DNA of 64,000 nucleotides from Leisingera sp. ANG1 (GCF_000203975.2 NZ_AFCF02000005.1:1-64000); one strand, 5' to 3'. Shown: positions 28,146 to 36,107, counted from the stretch's first letter. Notes: generated by a model from the sequence alone, not told the origin. Numbers and translations are program-made.

Positions 28146-28799
28146 TCAGAGCGCGAATTCCTTTGCCGCGGCAAAGCCCGGCAGCACCGGCGCGCTGGCG
28201 TTGAATTCAAACCGCCAGGAGATCCGGCCGCCGGTCTTGTAGCCGATCTTCACCTCGCCCAGGTTACCGGTCATCATCAGCGCGGCGACGCGGCCGCCGT
28301 CCTTGAGCTGGTCCAGCAGTGCTGCGGGCAGCTCCTCGGCGCCGCCCTGCACCAGGATCACGTCATAGGCGCCGTGTTCGGCCGCGCCTTCGGCCAGCGG
28401 GCCAACGTGCACGATGGCGTTGTCGGCGCCGGTCTCGCTCAGCAGCTCCTGCGCGTCCGCGGCCATGGCCTCGTCTTCCTCGACACCAATCACCATCTGC
28501 GCGATGCGCGCAGCCACCGCAGTGGAGTAGCCAAAGCCGCAGGCCACATCGAGCACCAGTTCGTCGTTCTGCAGATCCACTGCATCCAGCATCTTGGCCA
28601 GGGTGCGCGGCTCCATCAGCACCCGGCCGCCGCCCAGGCGCACGTTCTGGTCGGCATAAGCCGCCTCGCGCTGCGCGTCCGGCACGAATTTCTCCCGCGG
28701 GACCGCCAGCATGGCCTCGATGATCGGGTATTTGGTGACATCCGAGGGACGGATCTGGGTATCCACCATCATGCGGCGGCGCTCAGTGAATTCTGGCAT
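28146..28799 (-). CDS. Protein-L-isoaspartate O-methyltransferase-like protein
   Basis: This 217-residue SAM-dependent methyltransferase of the PIMT family has VDTQIRPSDV at the N-terminus (family block) and motif I VLDVACGFGYSTAV for SAM. VIGVEEDEAMAADA follows, with the acidic residue that binds ribose. PIMT repairs isoaspartyl residues in damaged proteins (EC 2.1.1.77), but many alphaproteobacterial relatives near tolC lack proof of that activity and the substrate-binding region here is divergent. It is upstream of tolC by 130 bases on the same strand. Cytoplasmic location is expected. Confidence 0.88.
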   Translation of the reverse strand: MPEFTERRRMMVDTQIRPSDVTKYPIIEAMLAVPREKFVPDAQREAAYADQNVRLGGGRVLMEPRTLAKMLDAVDLQNDELVLDVACGFGYSTAVAARIAQMVIGVEEDEAMAADAQELLSETGADNAIVHVGPLAEGAAEHGAYDVILVQGGAEELPAALLDQLKDGGRVAALMMTGNLGEVKIGYKTGGRISWRFEFNASAPVLPGFAAAKEFAL

Positions 28800-28923
28800 C
28801 TGCTAAACTCATTTGTTCAGTCGGTCAGGCCGGTTGTGGCACATCCCGGCAAGCACGGCAACGGGGCCTTTGCGCGCGAAGGGCTAAAGTAGTGCGGCGC
28901 TGCCACCGGGCAACGGCCCCGGT

Positions 28924-28989
28924 GCGCCCGTGGCAAAAAACCTGCGCGCCCGCAGCAAAAAAACTGTGCGCCCGCGGCAAAATACCTGC
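28924..28989. repeat. Three 22-bp tandem repeats
   Basis: Three imperfect copies with an exact 22-base period start at 28924, 28946 and 28968. Each begins GCGCCCG, has GCAAAA in the middle and ends in CTGC or CTGT. They sit in the gap 28800-29067 just past the terminator of the first DksA-like gene. On the minus strand each unit is a T-run followed by a GC block, so they could reinforce termination. No gene is seen in the gap. Confidence 0.75.
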
Positions 28990-29000
28990 AGGCATAAAAA

Positions 29001-29025
29001 GCCAGCGGCCCGAAAGGCCGCTGGC
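29001..29025 (-). terminator. Terminator for first DksA-like gene
   Basis: A perfect 10-bp stem GCCAGCGGCC-CGAAA-GGCCGCTGGC is followed, on the minus strand, by TTTTTA. It lies 43 bases downstream of the stop codon of the zinc-finger gene at 29068. Confidence 0.85.
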
Positions 29026-29067
29026 ACTGGAGGAAATCCTTGATAAGCCGCAGCGCGGGCGGCGCGG

Positions 29068-29382
29068 CTACAAAGCGCAGGATTTGCAAAAGGGCGAGGC
29101 CGGGCGCTGGTCCAGAAAGTCGTCGCCGATGTCGTCGCCACAGATCCGGCAATAGCCGTAGGAGCCGTCGCGCAGACGGGCCAGCGCGGCCTCGATCCGG
29201 CGCAGCTCCTCGTGGCTGGCGTAGGGCAGCACCTCGATCGCGCAACCCGCGCCGCGTTCAGAGCGTGGCTGGCGGTGAGAGCCCATCCGGGGTGCTGCAG
29301 GGGCCTGCCCGGTACGGCACAGCAGCCCGGCCAGGCGCTGCCGCCGCGCCTCAAGCAATTCTCTTCTGGCGGAAAAGTCCAT
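29068..29382 (-). CDS. TraR/DksA-type C4 zinc-finger protein, paralogue 1
   Basis: The 104-residue product has an N-terminal helical part and a C-terminal DksA/TraR finger: CRICGDDI ... SPFCKSC, four cysteines for one zinc. DksA-type proteins enter the RNA polymerase secondary channel and modulate transcription with ppGpp. This protein is shorter than true DksA and is nearer to small DksA-like/YbiI proteins; the acidic DxxDA tip is absent. ATG 29382 follows GGAGG. An FNR-type box is centred 65.5 bases upstream. A paralogue with the same arrangement lies immediately upstream, suggesting duplication and anaerobic expression. Confidence 0.88.
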   Translation of the reverse strand: MDFSARRELLEARRQRLAGLLCRTGQAPAAPRMGSHRQPRSERGAGCAIEVLPYASHEELRRIEAALARLRDGSYGYCRICGDDIGDDFLDQRPASPFCKSCAL

Positions 29383-29440
29383 CGTCCATGCCCTCCAGTT
29401 CAGGTTTCGCGCAACGTGCCCCCGGGTCAGTTCTATCTCC

Positions 29441-29454
29441 TTGATCCAGGTCAA
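29441..29454 (-). promoter_or_regulatory. FNR/FnrL-type box upstream of DksA-like paralogue 1
   Basis: TTGATCCAGGTCAA (minus: TTGAC-CTGG-ATCAA) fits the TTGAT-N4-ATCAA consensus with one mismatch. Its centre lies 65.5 bases before the ATG at 29382. A class II site at -41.5 would give a 5' leader of about 24 bases. FNR proteins activate under low oxygen. Match is seen; binding is inferred. Confidence 0.75.
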
Positions 29455-29535
29455 GATACTCGCGATTTACGGGGATTGCACTATCTTATAAGTTGCAAAT
29501 TTCTGGTAAATCCCCATTGAACCGGAGGCCGCGCC

Positions 29536-29862
29536 CTACCCCGCTGCCGCTCCGGCGCAGGTTTTGCACAGCGGCGCAGCGGGCAAGAGATCCAGCCGCG
29601 CGTCGGAAATCAGGCCGCCGCAGCCGGCGCAGATGCCGTAGGTGCCGGCCCGGATCCGGCCCAGCGCGGCGTCGATCCGGCGCAGTTCGTCCAGCTCTGC
29701 GTTGCCGAGGCTTTCCAGAACCTCGTCGCCCTGCCGCTCGGAGGCGCGGTCCTCCCAGTCCTGCGGCATTGGTGCGTCCAGCGTGTGCTCCACCTTGCTC
29801 AGATGGCCGGTCAGCTCGGCGCGGCGCGCCTCCAGCGCCTGTTTGCGGGTGGATAGGTCCAT
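29536..29862 (-). CDS. TraR/DksA-type C4 zinc-finger protein, paralogue 2
   Basis: The 108-residue product is a relative of the neighbouring zinc-finger protein. It has an N-terminal helical hairpin (STRKQALEARRAELTGHLSKVE), a region LDELRRIDAALGRIRAGTYG shared with paralogue 1, and the finger CAGCGGLI ... APLCKTC. It would act on RNA polymerase or nearby complexes like other DksA/TraR proteins, though the target is unknown. ATG 29862 has a GAGGAGG ribosome binding site at 7 bases. An FNR-like box is centred 65.5 bases upstream, exactly the spacing of paralogue 1. The two are 153 bases apart and have separate boxes, so separate promoters are likely. Confidence 0.88.
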   Translation of the reverse strand: MDLSTRKQALEARRAELTGHLSKVEHTLDAPMPQDWEDRASERQGDEVLESLGNAELDELRRIDAALGRIRAGTYGICAGCGGLISDARLDLLPAAPLCKTCAGAAAG

Positions 29863-29920
29863 GGCTCTGCCTCCTCGTGACTGTTCGCTCAAAGCCTAGC
29901 CCGGCGTGGCCCCCGCGGCC

Positions 29921-29934
29921 TTGACCTCGCTCAA
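29921..29934 (-). promoter_or_regulatory. FNR-like box upstream of DksA-like paralogue 2
   Basis: TTGACCTCGCTCAA keeps the TTGA-N6-TCAA core but not the inner bases of the consensus, so it is a weaker match than 29441-29454. It sits at the same distance (65.5 bases centre to ATG) before its gene. It also lies 90 bases before the divergent entericidin-like gene. Confidence 0.55.
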
Positions 29935-30017
29935 CCGCATCAAAGGCTCTGGCTTGCGCTCCAATGGCTTGCTAGACATTTTGCCAACAGAGAGAGCAGA
30001 TTTGAGGAGTAACCGGA

Positions 30018-30155
30018 ATGATGCGGATTTTTGCCTGCGCGCTGATGCTGCTGGGGCTGGCGGCCTGCGAGACCGCCAAGGGCGCGGGGCGCGATATTTC
30101 CAAGGCCGGCAACGCAATCAGCGGCGCCGCGCAGGACGTGCAAGACGCGCTGTAA
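30018..30155 (+). CDS. Entericidin A/B-like small lipoprotein
   Basis: A 45-residue gene. The product begins MMRIFACALMLLGLAAC, a lipoprotein signal with the lipobox LAAC, followed by ETAKGAGRDISKAGNAISG, the pattern of the entericidin EcnA/EcnB family. Entericidins are small membrane lipoproteins described as an antidote/toxin pair in enteric bacteria; only one gene is seen here. GAGGAG lies 8 bases before the ATG at 30018 and a strong terminator follows the stop. Family assignment rests on the signal plus the conserved GRDI.KAG pattern. Confidence 0.88.
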   Translation: MMRIFACALMLLGLAACETAKGAGRDISKAGNAISGAAQDVQDAL

Positions 30156-30181
30156 GCGCAGCAGCCTTCGCTAGGATATGC

Positions 30182-30210
30182 AAAACGCCCGGTGGTCCGC
30201 CGGGCGTTTT
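30182..30210 (+). terminator. Terminator after the entericidin-like gene
   Basis: The stem AAAACGCCCGG / CCGGGCGTTTT with a 7-base loop is followed by more T residues. Both orientations are flanked by A/T runs, so it may also serve the convergent gene ending at 30231. Confidence 0.88.
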
Positions 30211-30230
30211 TCTGTTTCTGCTGTGGGGCC

Positions 30231-30470
30231 TCAGATCCCCAGCATTGCCTTGGCTTCTGCCAGGGTCGCAACCGAGTTGGCGTGATCGCCGCTGTCATGC
30301 AGTGCCTGCCCCTCGTCGCGCAGTTCCTGGACGGTTGCCAGGTCTTCCTCCGACAGTTCGGTACCTGCGGCCAGCGCCGCGTCGATGGCGGCAATGTCGG
30401 CGGGGCATTGCCCGGCCAGAAGCGGCGACGCCAAGAGGGTGATCGCGGCGGCCAAAGTCAGGTGTTTCAT
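30231..30470 (-). CDS. Small periplasmic helical protein
   Basis: The 79-residue product has a signal peptide (MKHLTLAAAITLLASPLLA, cut before GQCP) and a mature part of about 60 residues made of two or three charged helices. These include the segment ELSEEDLATVQELRDEGQALHDSGDHANSV in part. A single cysteine follows the cleavage site. GGAGGAT lies before the ATG at 30470. Relatives of this size occur in roseobacters without known function. It is convergent with the entericidin-like gene. Confidence 0.78.
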   Translation of the reverse strand: MKHLTLAAAITLLASPLLAGQCPADIAAIDAALAAGTELSEEDLATVQELRDEGQALHDSGDHANSVATLAEAKAMLGI

Positions 30471-30664
30471 GGTGTTATCCTCCCCAGATGAACGGGGTGG
30501 AGGATACCACGGAATGGTTGTGGTTTCAGCGGGTTGGTGCGCAGAGGCCGAGGATGGGCGGAGAGTGGCGCACGAATGTTTAGAGAGGAGCGGCGGTTGG
30601 CCGACATCGCAGGGCGAGCCTGCCCGCTTAAGGGACTTTGCCTGACATCAGATCAGAACGCGGA

Positions 30665-30775
30665 GGGCAGCGCCCGGCCCGGCGGGGTGGGGGGGCGAAG
30701 CGCCCGCGTCGTGCTGGAAGCACGCCTCCGGCATGACGGGGGGGCGGGACGGACGCTGCCCGGTCTGGCGACCGG
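30665..30775 (-). repeat. GC-rich structured repeat, long copy (F)
   Basis: The gap 30471-30915 holds no supported gene but contains this element. Read on the minus strand it has CCGGTC-GCCA-GACCGG, then arm GGGCAGCGTCCG, a spacer of about 73 bases, and arm CGGGCGCTGCCC. The same two-hairpin design occurs at 31779-31832 and 35214-35269 with a 15-base spacer. The single T in the left arm still pairs with G. The rest of the gap up to 30915 should hold the promoter of the next gene. Confidence 0.75.
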
Positions 30776-30915
30776 TTAAGTGCAAAACACACACAGTACC
30801 GGCAAAACCGAACGAGCAGACCTGATTTCGGCAGTCAAACTCTCCTTGTACGGGAGCGCACAATTCGATTAGCTACCTAAGAAAGCAGAGTGTCGGCGGA
30901 ACTACCCGACAACCT

Positions 30916-31626
30916 ATGACCAAAATAAGGGCACCTTACAGAATGGCGTTTAGAATAAACTGCAGCTATTGTTCCACAACATCGATTTTCAAAGTAAAGT
31001 GCTATCACACAAAGACTTTCGACAGGCTCAACTGGCGCCCGTACTGCTTTGTCGTATGTGACAACTGCGAAAACGGATCTCTGGTTAGTTTCAATGTGAA
31101 TAGCGGATATCAACATTACTACACTGATTTTGAAAAAGACTCTGTAGTTTATGATTTCTCCGAGCTTCGCGAAGCACGTTTGGTCCCCGAAAACAAGCTC
31201 ACCGCTCCAGAACACCTGCCTAGCATTCTGAACGACACCTACCTAGACGCTGAATTTAACTTTTCATCCTCGCGCTGGAAAGCTGCTGCACAACTGTACC
31301 TCCAGTCTATCGAGTTTGCCTGCATTGCAGCAAAAGCACCTCACGACGAAATTGAATCTCAAAGTTTGAGCGCTCAAAGAATGGATCTCACGAAACGAAT
31401 TAACATACTGTTTGATGAGGGGTTAATTACAGAAAGAATGAAGAATTGGGCACACAAGATTCGCGTACTGGGGCAATATCACAAGCACCGATACGTTGAA
31501 GCCAACGAAGATGACACAAAGGATATCCGCGAATTTTGTGAACTTTTCCTCAAGTACTTATTCACAATGCCCGGCCTGATCCAATCCAGAGAAGAACGCC
31601 TCGAAGCTCGAAAGGTTCAAAGTTGA
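30916..31626 (+). CDS. DUF4145-type protein with zinc ribbon, accessory gene
   Basis: The 236-residue product has a CX2C pair at 16/19 and another at 48/51, likely a zinc ribbon. A C-terminal helical domain follows, with SSRWKAAAQLYLQSIEFACI, a DLTKRINILFDEGLI block, WAHKIRVLGQYHKHRY and a final FLKYLFTMPG. That pattern fits DUF4145, a family often seen beside restriction and other defence genes but of unknown activity. The gene is plainly AT-richer than its neighbours, stands alone, and lies between two repeats in the same orientation (30665-30775 and 31779-31832). Acquisition by transfer is likely. The family call is from pattern memory. Confidence 0.75.
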   Translation: MTKIRAPYRMAFRINCSYCSTTSIFKVKCYHTKTFDRLNWRPYCFVVCDNCENGSLVSFNVNSGYQHYYTDFEKDSVVYDFSELREARLVPENKLTAPEHLPSILNDTYLDAEFNFSSSRWKAAAQLYLQSIEFACIAAKAPHDEIESQSLSAQRMDLTKRINILFDEGLITERMKNWAHKIRVLGQYHKHRYVEANEDDTKDIREFCELFLKYLFTMPGLIQSREERLEARKVQS

Positions 31627-31778
31627 CTTTTTGCGCTCCCATTAACGACAGCGAGTCCCGGACCATTCTTACGCTTGGAACCTCCCGGTCCAGCAAACAC
31701 GACGATAGCTACGAACAACCAGCAAGTACTTTCGTACTCAACTGACACGCACGGCCGTTACTTCATGTCAAACCACTA

Positions 31779-31832
31779 GGGCAACGCCCGCCCGTGGGGG
31801 CGGATCGGGCGCTGCCCGGCCTTTCGACCGGG
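31779..31832 (-). repeat. GC-rich structured repeat, short copy (E)
   Basis: Minus-strand reading: hairpin CCCGGTC-GAAA-GGCCGGG, then arms GGGCAGCGCCCG and CGGGCGTTGCCC separated by ATCCGCCCCCACGGG. The 15-base spacer matches that of the 35214 copy in 14 of 15 positions. The only arm difference is a G-T pair, still allowed in RNA. It lies in the gap 31627-31989, which otherwise holds only the lepA terminator. Confidence 0.85.
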
Positions 31833-31857
31833 CGGGAGCTTGGCAATCGCCAGAAGC

Positions 31858-31880
31858 AAAAAACGGGGCCGAAGCCCCGT
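31858..31880 (-). terminator. lepA terminator
   Basis: The stem ACGGGGC-CGAA-GCCCCGT is followed by six T residues on the minus strand, 110 bases after the lepA stop codon. Confidence 0.85.
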
Positions 31881-31989
31881 CTTGCAACCGTTTGAATAGG
31901 TCTCGTTTCCGCCGCAGAACAGGACCGGACGGGCACGCAATTGGCTGCGCCAACCGCTTTCGCCCGCGCGCCCTCGAAAATGGTCAGCT

Positions 31990-33804
31990 TTAGCTGTCCA
32001 TTTTGAGGGCGGAAATAAACGCCTCTTGCGGGATATCCACCTTGCCGAACTGGCGCATCTTCTTCTTACCGGCTTTCTGCTTGTCCAGCAGCTTGCGCTT
32101 CCGGGTAGCGTCGCCGCCGTAGCATTTGGCGGTCACGTCCTTGCGGAGCGCCGAGAGGGTCTCGCGGGCGATCACCTTGCCGCCGATGGCGGCCTGGATC
32201 GGGATCTTGAACATGTGGCGCGGGATCAGCTCCTTGAGCTTCTCGCACATGGCGCGGCCGCGCATCTCGGCGCGGTCGCGGTGGACCATGGTGGAGAGCG
32301 CATCGACCGGCTCGTCATTCACCAGCACCGACATCTTGACCAGGTTGTCCTGGCGGTAGCCGGTCATCTGGTAGTCGAAAGAGGCATAGCCCTTGGTCAC
32401 CGATTTCAGGCGGTCGTAGAAGTCGAAGACCACCTCGTTCAGCGGCAGGTCATAGACCACCATGGCGCGGGAGCCGGCGTAGGAGAGGTCCATCTGGATG
32501 CCGCGGCGGTCCTGGCAGAGCTTCAGCACGTCGCCCAGGTATTCGTCTGGCACCAGGATGGTCGCCTTGATGCGCGGCTCCTGGATGTGGTCGACCTTGG
32601 AGGGGTCGGGCATGTCGGCGGGGTTGTGCAGCTCGATCATCTCGCCGGGCTCGTTATCCTTGCCCTTCATGTAGACGTGGTAGATCACGCTTGGTGCGGT
32701 GGTGATCAGCTCGATGTTGTATTCGCGTTCGATCCGGTCGCGGATCACCTCCAGGTGCAGCAGGCCCAGGAAGCCGCAGCGGAAGCCGAAGCCGAGGGCG
32801 GCGGAGGTTTCCATTTCGAAAGAGAAGGACGCGTCGTTCAGGGCCAGCTTGTCGATGGCGTCGCGCAGGTCCTCGAATTCAGCTGAATCCACCGGGAATA
32901 GACCGCAGAACACCACCGGCTGGGCCGGTTTGAAGCCCGGCAGGGCCTTCTCGGTGCCGTTGCGGTCGTTGGTGATGGTGTCGCCGACGCGGGTGTCGCG
33001 CACCTGCTTGATCGAGGCAGTGAGGAAGCCGATCTCGCCCGGGCCCAGTTCATCCACCACCTGCATGGCGGGGCGGAACACGCCGATGCGGTCGACATGG
33101 TGCAGGGTGTTGTTCGACATGAACTTGACCCGCATGCCCTTTTTCAGGACGCCGTCCATGATGCGGACCAGAACGATCACTCCGAGGTAGCTGTCGTACC
33201 AGCTGTCCACCAGCATCGCCTTCAGCGGCGCGTCGCGGGTGCCCTGCGGTGCCGGCAGGTGCTGGACAATGCTTTCCAGCGTTTCGCGGATGCCCTGGCC
33301 GGTCTTGGCAGAGACCTGGATGGCGCCGGTGGCGTCGATGCCGATCACATCCTCGATCTGCTCCGCCACCCGGTCGCAGTCGGAGGCCGGCAGGTCGATC
33401 TTGTTCAGGACGGGGACGATCTCATGATCCGCGTCGATGGCCTGATAGACGTTGGCCAGCGTCTGCGCCTCCACCCCTTGCGTCGAGTCCACCACCAGCA
33501 GCGAGCCTTCGACCGCGCGCATGGAGCGGGAGACCTCATAGGCAAAGTCGACGTGGCCGGGGGTGTCGATCAGGTTCAAGACATAGGTCTCGCCGTTTTG
33601 CGCGGTGTAGTCGATGCGCACGGTGTTGGCCTTGATGGTGATCCCGCGTTCGCGCTCGATGTCCATTGCGTCGAGCAGCTGCTCTTTCATATCGCGGTCC
33701 TTCACCGTTCCGGTCTCCTGGATGAGCCGGTCAGCGAGGGTGGATTTGCCATGGTCGATATGGGCGACGATGGAGAAATTGCGGATGTGAGCGAGGTCAG
33801 TCAT
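31990..33804 (-). CDS. lepA: Elongation factor 4
   Basis: LepA/EF4 is a ribosome-associated GTPase linked to translation initiation and back-translocation. The 604-residue product has G-domain motifs AHIDHGKST (G1), DTPGHVDF (G3) and NKIDLPASD (G4), then domains II, III and V. The family-specific C-terminal domain includes [29 protein letters not shown] 33804 gives the canonical [17 protein letters not shown] start; no good ribosome binding site precedes it. The frame is open for 53 more codons upstream, into the neighbouring accessory gene. Only 66 bases separate its start from that divergent gene, so its ancestral upstream region may have been replaced. Confidence 0.97.
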   Translation of the reverse strand: MTDLAHIRNFSIVAHIDHGKSTLADRLIQETGTVKDRDMKEQLLDAMDIERERGITIKANTVRIDYTAQNGETYVLNLIDTPGHVDFAYEVSRSMRAVEGSLLVVDSTQGVEAQTLANVYQAIDADHEIVPVLNKIDLPASDCDRVAEQIEDVIGIDATGAIQVSAKTGQGIRETLESIVQHLPAPQGTRDAPLKAMLVDSWYDSYLGVIVLVRIMDGVLKKGMRVKFMSNNTLHHVDRIGVFRPAMQVVDELGPGEIGFLTASIKQVRDTRVGDTITNDRNGTEKALPGFKPAQPVVFCGLFPVDSAEFEDLRDAIDKLALNDASFSFEMETSAALGFGFRCGFLGLLHLEVIRDRIEREYNIELITTAPSVIYHVYMKGKDNEPGEMIELHNPADMPDPSKVDHIQEPRIKATILVPDEYLGDVLKLCQDRRGIQMDLSYAGSRAMVVYDLPLNEVVFDFYDRLKSVTKGYASFDYQMTGYRQDNLVKMSVLVNDEPVDALSTMVHRDRAEMRGRAMCEKLKELIPRHMFKIPIQAAIGGKVIARETLSALRKDVTAKCYGGDATRKRKLLDKQKAGKKKMRQFGKVDIPQEAFISALKMDS

Positions 33805-33870
33805 GCTGAGGCATATGATTTGGATTCGGGGTTTGGTCAAGGTGGATTGACAAACACTAGAGGTAGCAGC

Positions 33871-35208
33871 TTGGACGACACCACAAAGTTCTTTAAGCGG
33901 GATGCTTGCCCTCCCGCGCAAGCGGAGGTCCTGTTCCGGCATACACTGCGCGCAGTCCCCCACTTCAACGAAGACATGCTCACAAAAGATAGTGCAAACC
34001 GCGTTTTGCGAGCACTACTCACTATTGGATCCCTCCTGCACGCCGCAGAAAAAGAAGATCTGTTACTCCGGCTCAGAGCGGCGGAAGCTCAAATTGATAT
34101 TCACGATCTCACCATCGAAGATCCTGCGACTGGTGAACAGGGGACGGTGCTTGCTGACGGCAATCTAACCAGGGTTCAGCACAGTTTTATTCATTGGTTG
34201 TCATGCTTTGACGGCCGCGCCCACACGCACACGCAACAAGCACTCGAAAACTACTTGGGCGCGATAAGAAGTTCTTTCCCTAATGCACTTCTCAAATTCA
34301 CTGTAGATAAGCTGATCGCCTCTGAAAGAGAACTGGATGAGGCTGATAATGGCAAAGGGCTGGCCACCCAACTACTATCACAACCATTGTATCGTGTTGG
34401 GAACGAAGAAAAAAATTCACCTTACCTGCACCGTCAGGCCTTGGCAGTTCTGAACATCTCAGGCGTATCATTCTGGCTTGATTGGTACCAAGGGTTCCTA
34501 GACGGCAAGCCTCTTGATTGGAAACTCCAACAGCAAGTTGCGATGATCGACAATGACATCTGGCAAGCGGGTTCGAAGGAAATTGATGCCGAAATTGAAC
34601 GGATTAGAGCAGACTTTGCGAAGCCGCAAAACGTAAAGGACAGGTTCCCCAAACACGAACCCAAGTCCGTAAGCCACTTGTTCGAAAACCGGGTTATCGC
34701 CTCTGCAAGCCTGCAAGGCCTCGCCGCGCAAATCACTCACAGCATTGAACGCTTCCACGCGGAGACTGGCGCCAATGCGCTCCCTGAAGCGTTGGAGGCT
34801 CTGGCGGCTTTGCCTGCTTTGCTGCTGGCGGTGAATGCAACAATTCAGGCGGCCCCGCTCGACGGGGCCGTTGCGAGTGAAACGGAAGATCAGTTGCGGG
34901 CAGAGATTGGCCGCCTCAATGCGAAAGTCGCTCAGCTTGAAAACGAACTTCAGAAAGCGTGTAGCGCCAAACCCTCGGTCTTCTCCGATGCCTTCAAGAA
35001 GCAACTGGGCACAAGCCTTGGCGACTGGAAACTGTACGCGGCTCTTTGCACCGGCCTGTGGTTCGTAAGCGGAGACGCAGAAGGCACACAGCGGCGGCTG
35101 GAGAACATCTCCCTCTATCACGACATGATTTTTGGTGAGGTTTCTTCACCTTCCAAATCCGCCCCCAAACATCCAACGGCGACGACAGAAAGCACACTAG
35201 AAATCTAG
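33871..35208 (+). CDS. Accessory protein of unknown function next to lepA
   Basis: A predicted 446-residue soluble protein, mostly helical. I recognise no family. Visible features are a coiled-coil near residues 340-365 ([14 protein letters not shown]) and a short hydrophobic patch ([14 protein letters not shown]) near residue 390 that is too short and polar for a sure membrane helix. The tail is Ser/Thr/Pro-rich. TTG 33871 was chosen as start because AGAGG lies upstream. The frame remains open through antisense lepA, and no ATG stands at a better place. Base composition is lower in GC than lepA, and a GC-rich repeat begins 5 bases after the stop, which suggests recent acquisition. Confidence 0.7.
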   Translation: MDDTTKFFKRDACPPAQAEVLFRHTLRAVPHFNEDMLTKDSANRVLRALLTIGSLLHAAEKEDLLLRLRAAEAQIDIHDLTIEDPATGEQGTVLADGNLTRVQHSFIHWLSCFDGRAHTHTQQALENYLGAIRSSFPNALLKFTVDKLIASERELDEADNGKGLATQLLSQPLYRVGNEEKNSPYLHRQALAVLNISGVSFWLDWYQGFLDGKPLDWKLQQQVAMIDNDIWQAGSKEIDAEIERIRADFAKPQNVKDRFPKHEPKSVSHLFENRVIASASLQGLAAQITHSIERFHAETGANALPEALEALAALPALLLAVNATIQAAPLDGAVASETEDQLRAEIGRLNAKVAQLENELQKACSAKPSVFSDAFKKQLGTSLGDWKLYAALCTGLWFVSGDAEGTQRRLENISLYHDMIFGEVSSPSKSAPKHPTATTESTLEI

Positions 35209-35213
35209 CCTCC

Positions 35214-35269
35214 TGCCCGGCGACACCGCCGGGCAGCGCCCGAACCGCCCCCACGGGCGGGCGCTGCCC
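35214..35269 (+). repeat. GC-rich structured repeat, short copy (D)
   Basis: Plus-strand reading: TGCCCGGC-GACACC-GCCGGGCA (35214-35235) overlaps the longer hairpin GGGCAGCGCCCG-N15-CGGGCGCTGCCC (35231-35269), a perfect 12-bp stem. The two hairpins share GGGCA and so exclude each other. It lies directly after the accessory gene. The remaining gap to 35436 holds the promoter of the next small gene. Confidence 0.85.
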
Positions 35270-35436
35270 TCCGCTTTGCGGCGCGGACTTTACCCCCTTC
35301 CCTCCGCATTCCCCCGCCGAAACCCCGCAAATTCGCGCCGTTCCCTGCATAGTTCCTCAAAATGCGCTATACTGCTCCCGTACCGCGAGACGCGCGCCCC
35401 TGAGATGCGAGAGACAAGCAAAGGAGGACGATCCGC

Positions 35437-35619
35437 ATGGATGCAATCAAAGCCGCTGAATATGCCCGCGCGCTCTACAGCGCGCATGGCGACAAGGCCG
35501 AGGCTGAGGCCGCGCAGAAGATGCGCGAGTGCGAAGAGGCCGGCAAGGACAGCGAAGCGGCAGACTGGAAAGCCGTGCGCCAGGCCGTCCGCGCCCTGCG
35601 CGGGCCGAACCAGACCTGA
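35437..35619 (+). CDS. Small conserved helical protein
   Basis: The 60-residue charged, soluble protein is a single helical domain (AAEYARALYSAHGDKAEAEAA, then ADWKAVRQAVRALR). AAAGGAGG lies 12 bases before the ATG, a strong initiation site. Comparable small proteins are common in roseobacters, but I know of no function. No motif for metal, nucleotide or DNA is seen. The gene lies between the repeat-bounded accessory region and a periplasmic protein gene. Confidence 0.75.
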   Translation: MDAIKAAEYARALYSAHGDKAEAEAAQKMRECEEAGKDSEAADWKAVRQAVRALRGPNQT

Positions 35620-35768
35620 GCGAAACCAGCGCTGGAGGGCCGTCGACCGTGGCGCTCCAGCCGCCTTCATTCCCCGTTTACCACGATTGAAACGCAGCCC
35701 CGCATTTGCCATACTGCGGCCAGAACTGCGGGCATCAGACCCGCTTGCCAAACACGGGGCATGAGCAG

Positions 35769-36080
35769 ATGAAAACTTTCCTGACAACCGCGCTCTGCGC
35801 CGGCTTTCTGGCCGCGCTGGCGCCTGCGGGCGCTGAGGCCGGCGCCATTGAACGCGCCTGCCGCCAGTCGGACCGCACCGCGGCCTCGCCCAGCCTTTGC
35901 AACTGCATCCAGAAGGTCGCCAACCGCAGCCTGACGGCGTCGGAGCGCAAGAAAGTCTCCAAGTGGTTTGCCGATCCGCACCAGGCCCAGGTGGTGCGCC
36001 AGTCCTCCAACCGCAGCGACGAGCGGCTGTGGCTGCGCTACAAGGCCTTTGGCGACCACGCGGCACGCAGCTGCGGCTGA
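35769..36080 (+). CDS. Cysteine-containing periplasmic protein
   Basis: The product is 103 residues with a signal peptide (MKTFLTTALCAGFLAALAP, cut near AEA). The mature domain has ERACRQSDR, SLCNCIQKVA, FADPHQAQVVRQ and a terminal SCG. This matches a Rhodobacteraceae family that I recall being labelled arginine transporter in databases, although a 100-residue soluble periplasmic domain cannot be a transporter. The four cysteines probably form disulfides. ATG 35769 was preferred; the frame starts 21 codons earlier without similarity. A UUCG-loop terminator follows. Confidence 0.82.
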   Translation: MKTFLTTALCAGFLAALAPAGAEAGAIERACRQSDRTAASPSLCNCIQKVANRSLTASERKKVSKWFADPHQAQVVRQSSNRSDERLWLRYKAFGDHAARSCG

Positions 36081-36107
36081 GGCGGCGGCACATTCACGAT
36101 TGCTGGG

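Noticed and set aside
26589-28892. Very long plus-strand open frame antisense to tolC and the methyltransferase gene
   Set aside because: It spans two well-supported minus-strand genes and their gap and shows no recognisable protein features.
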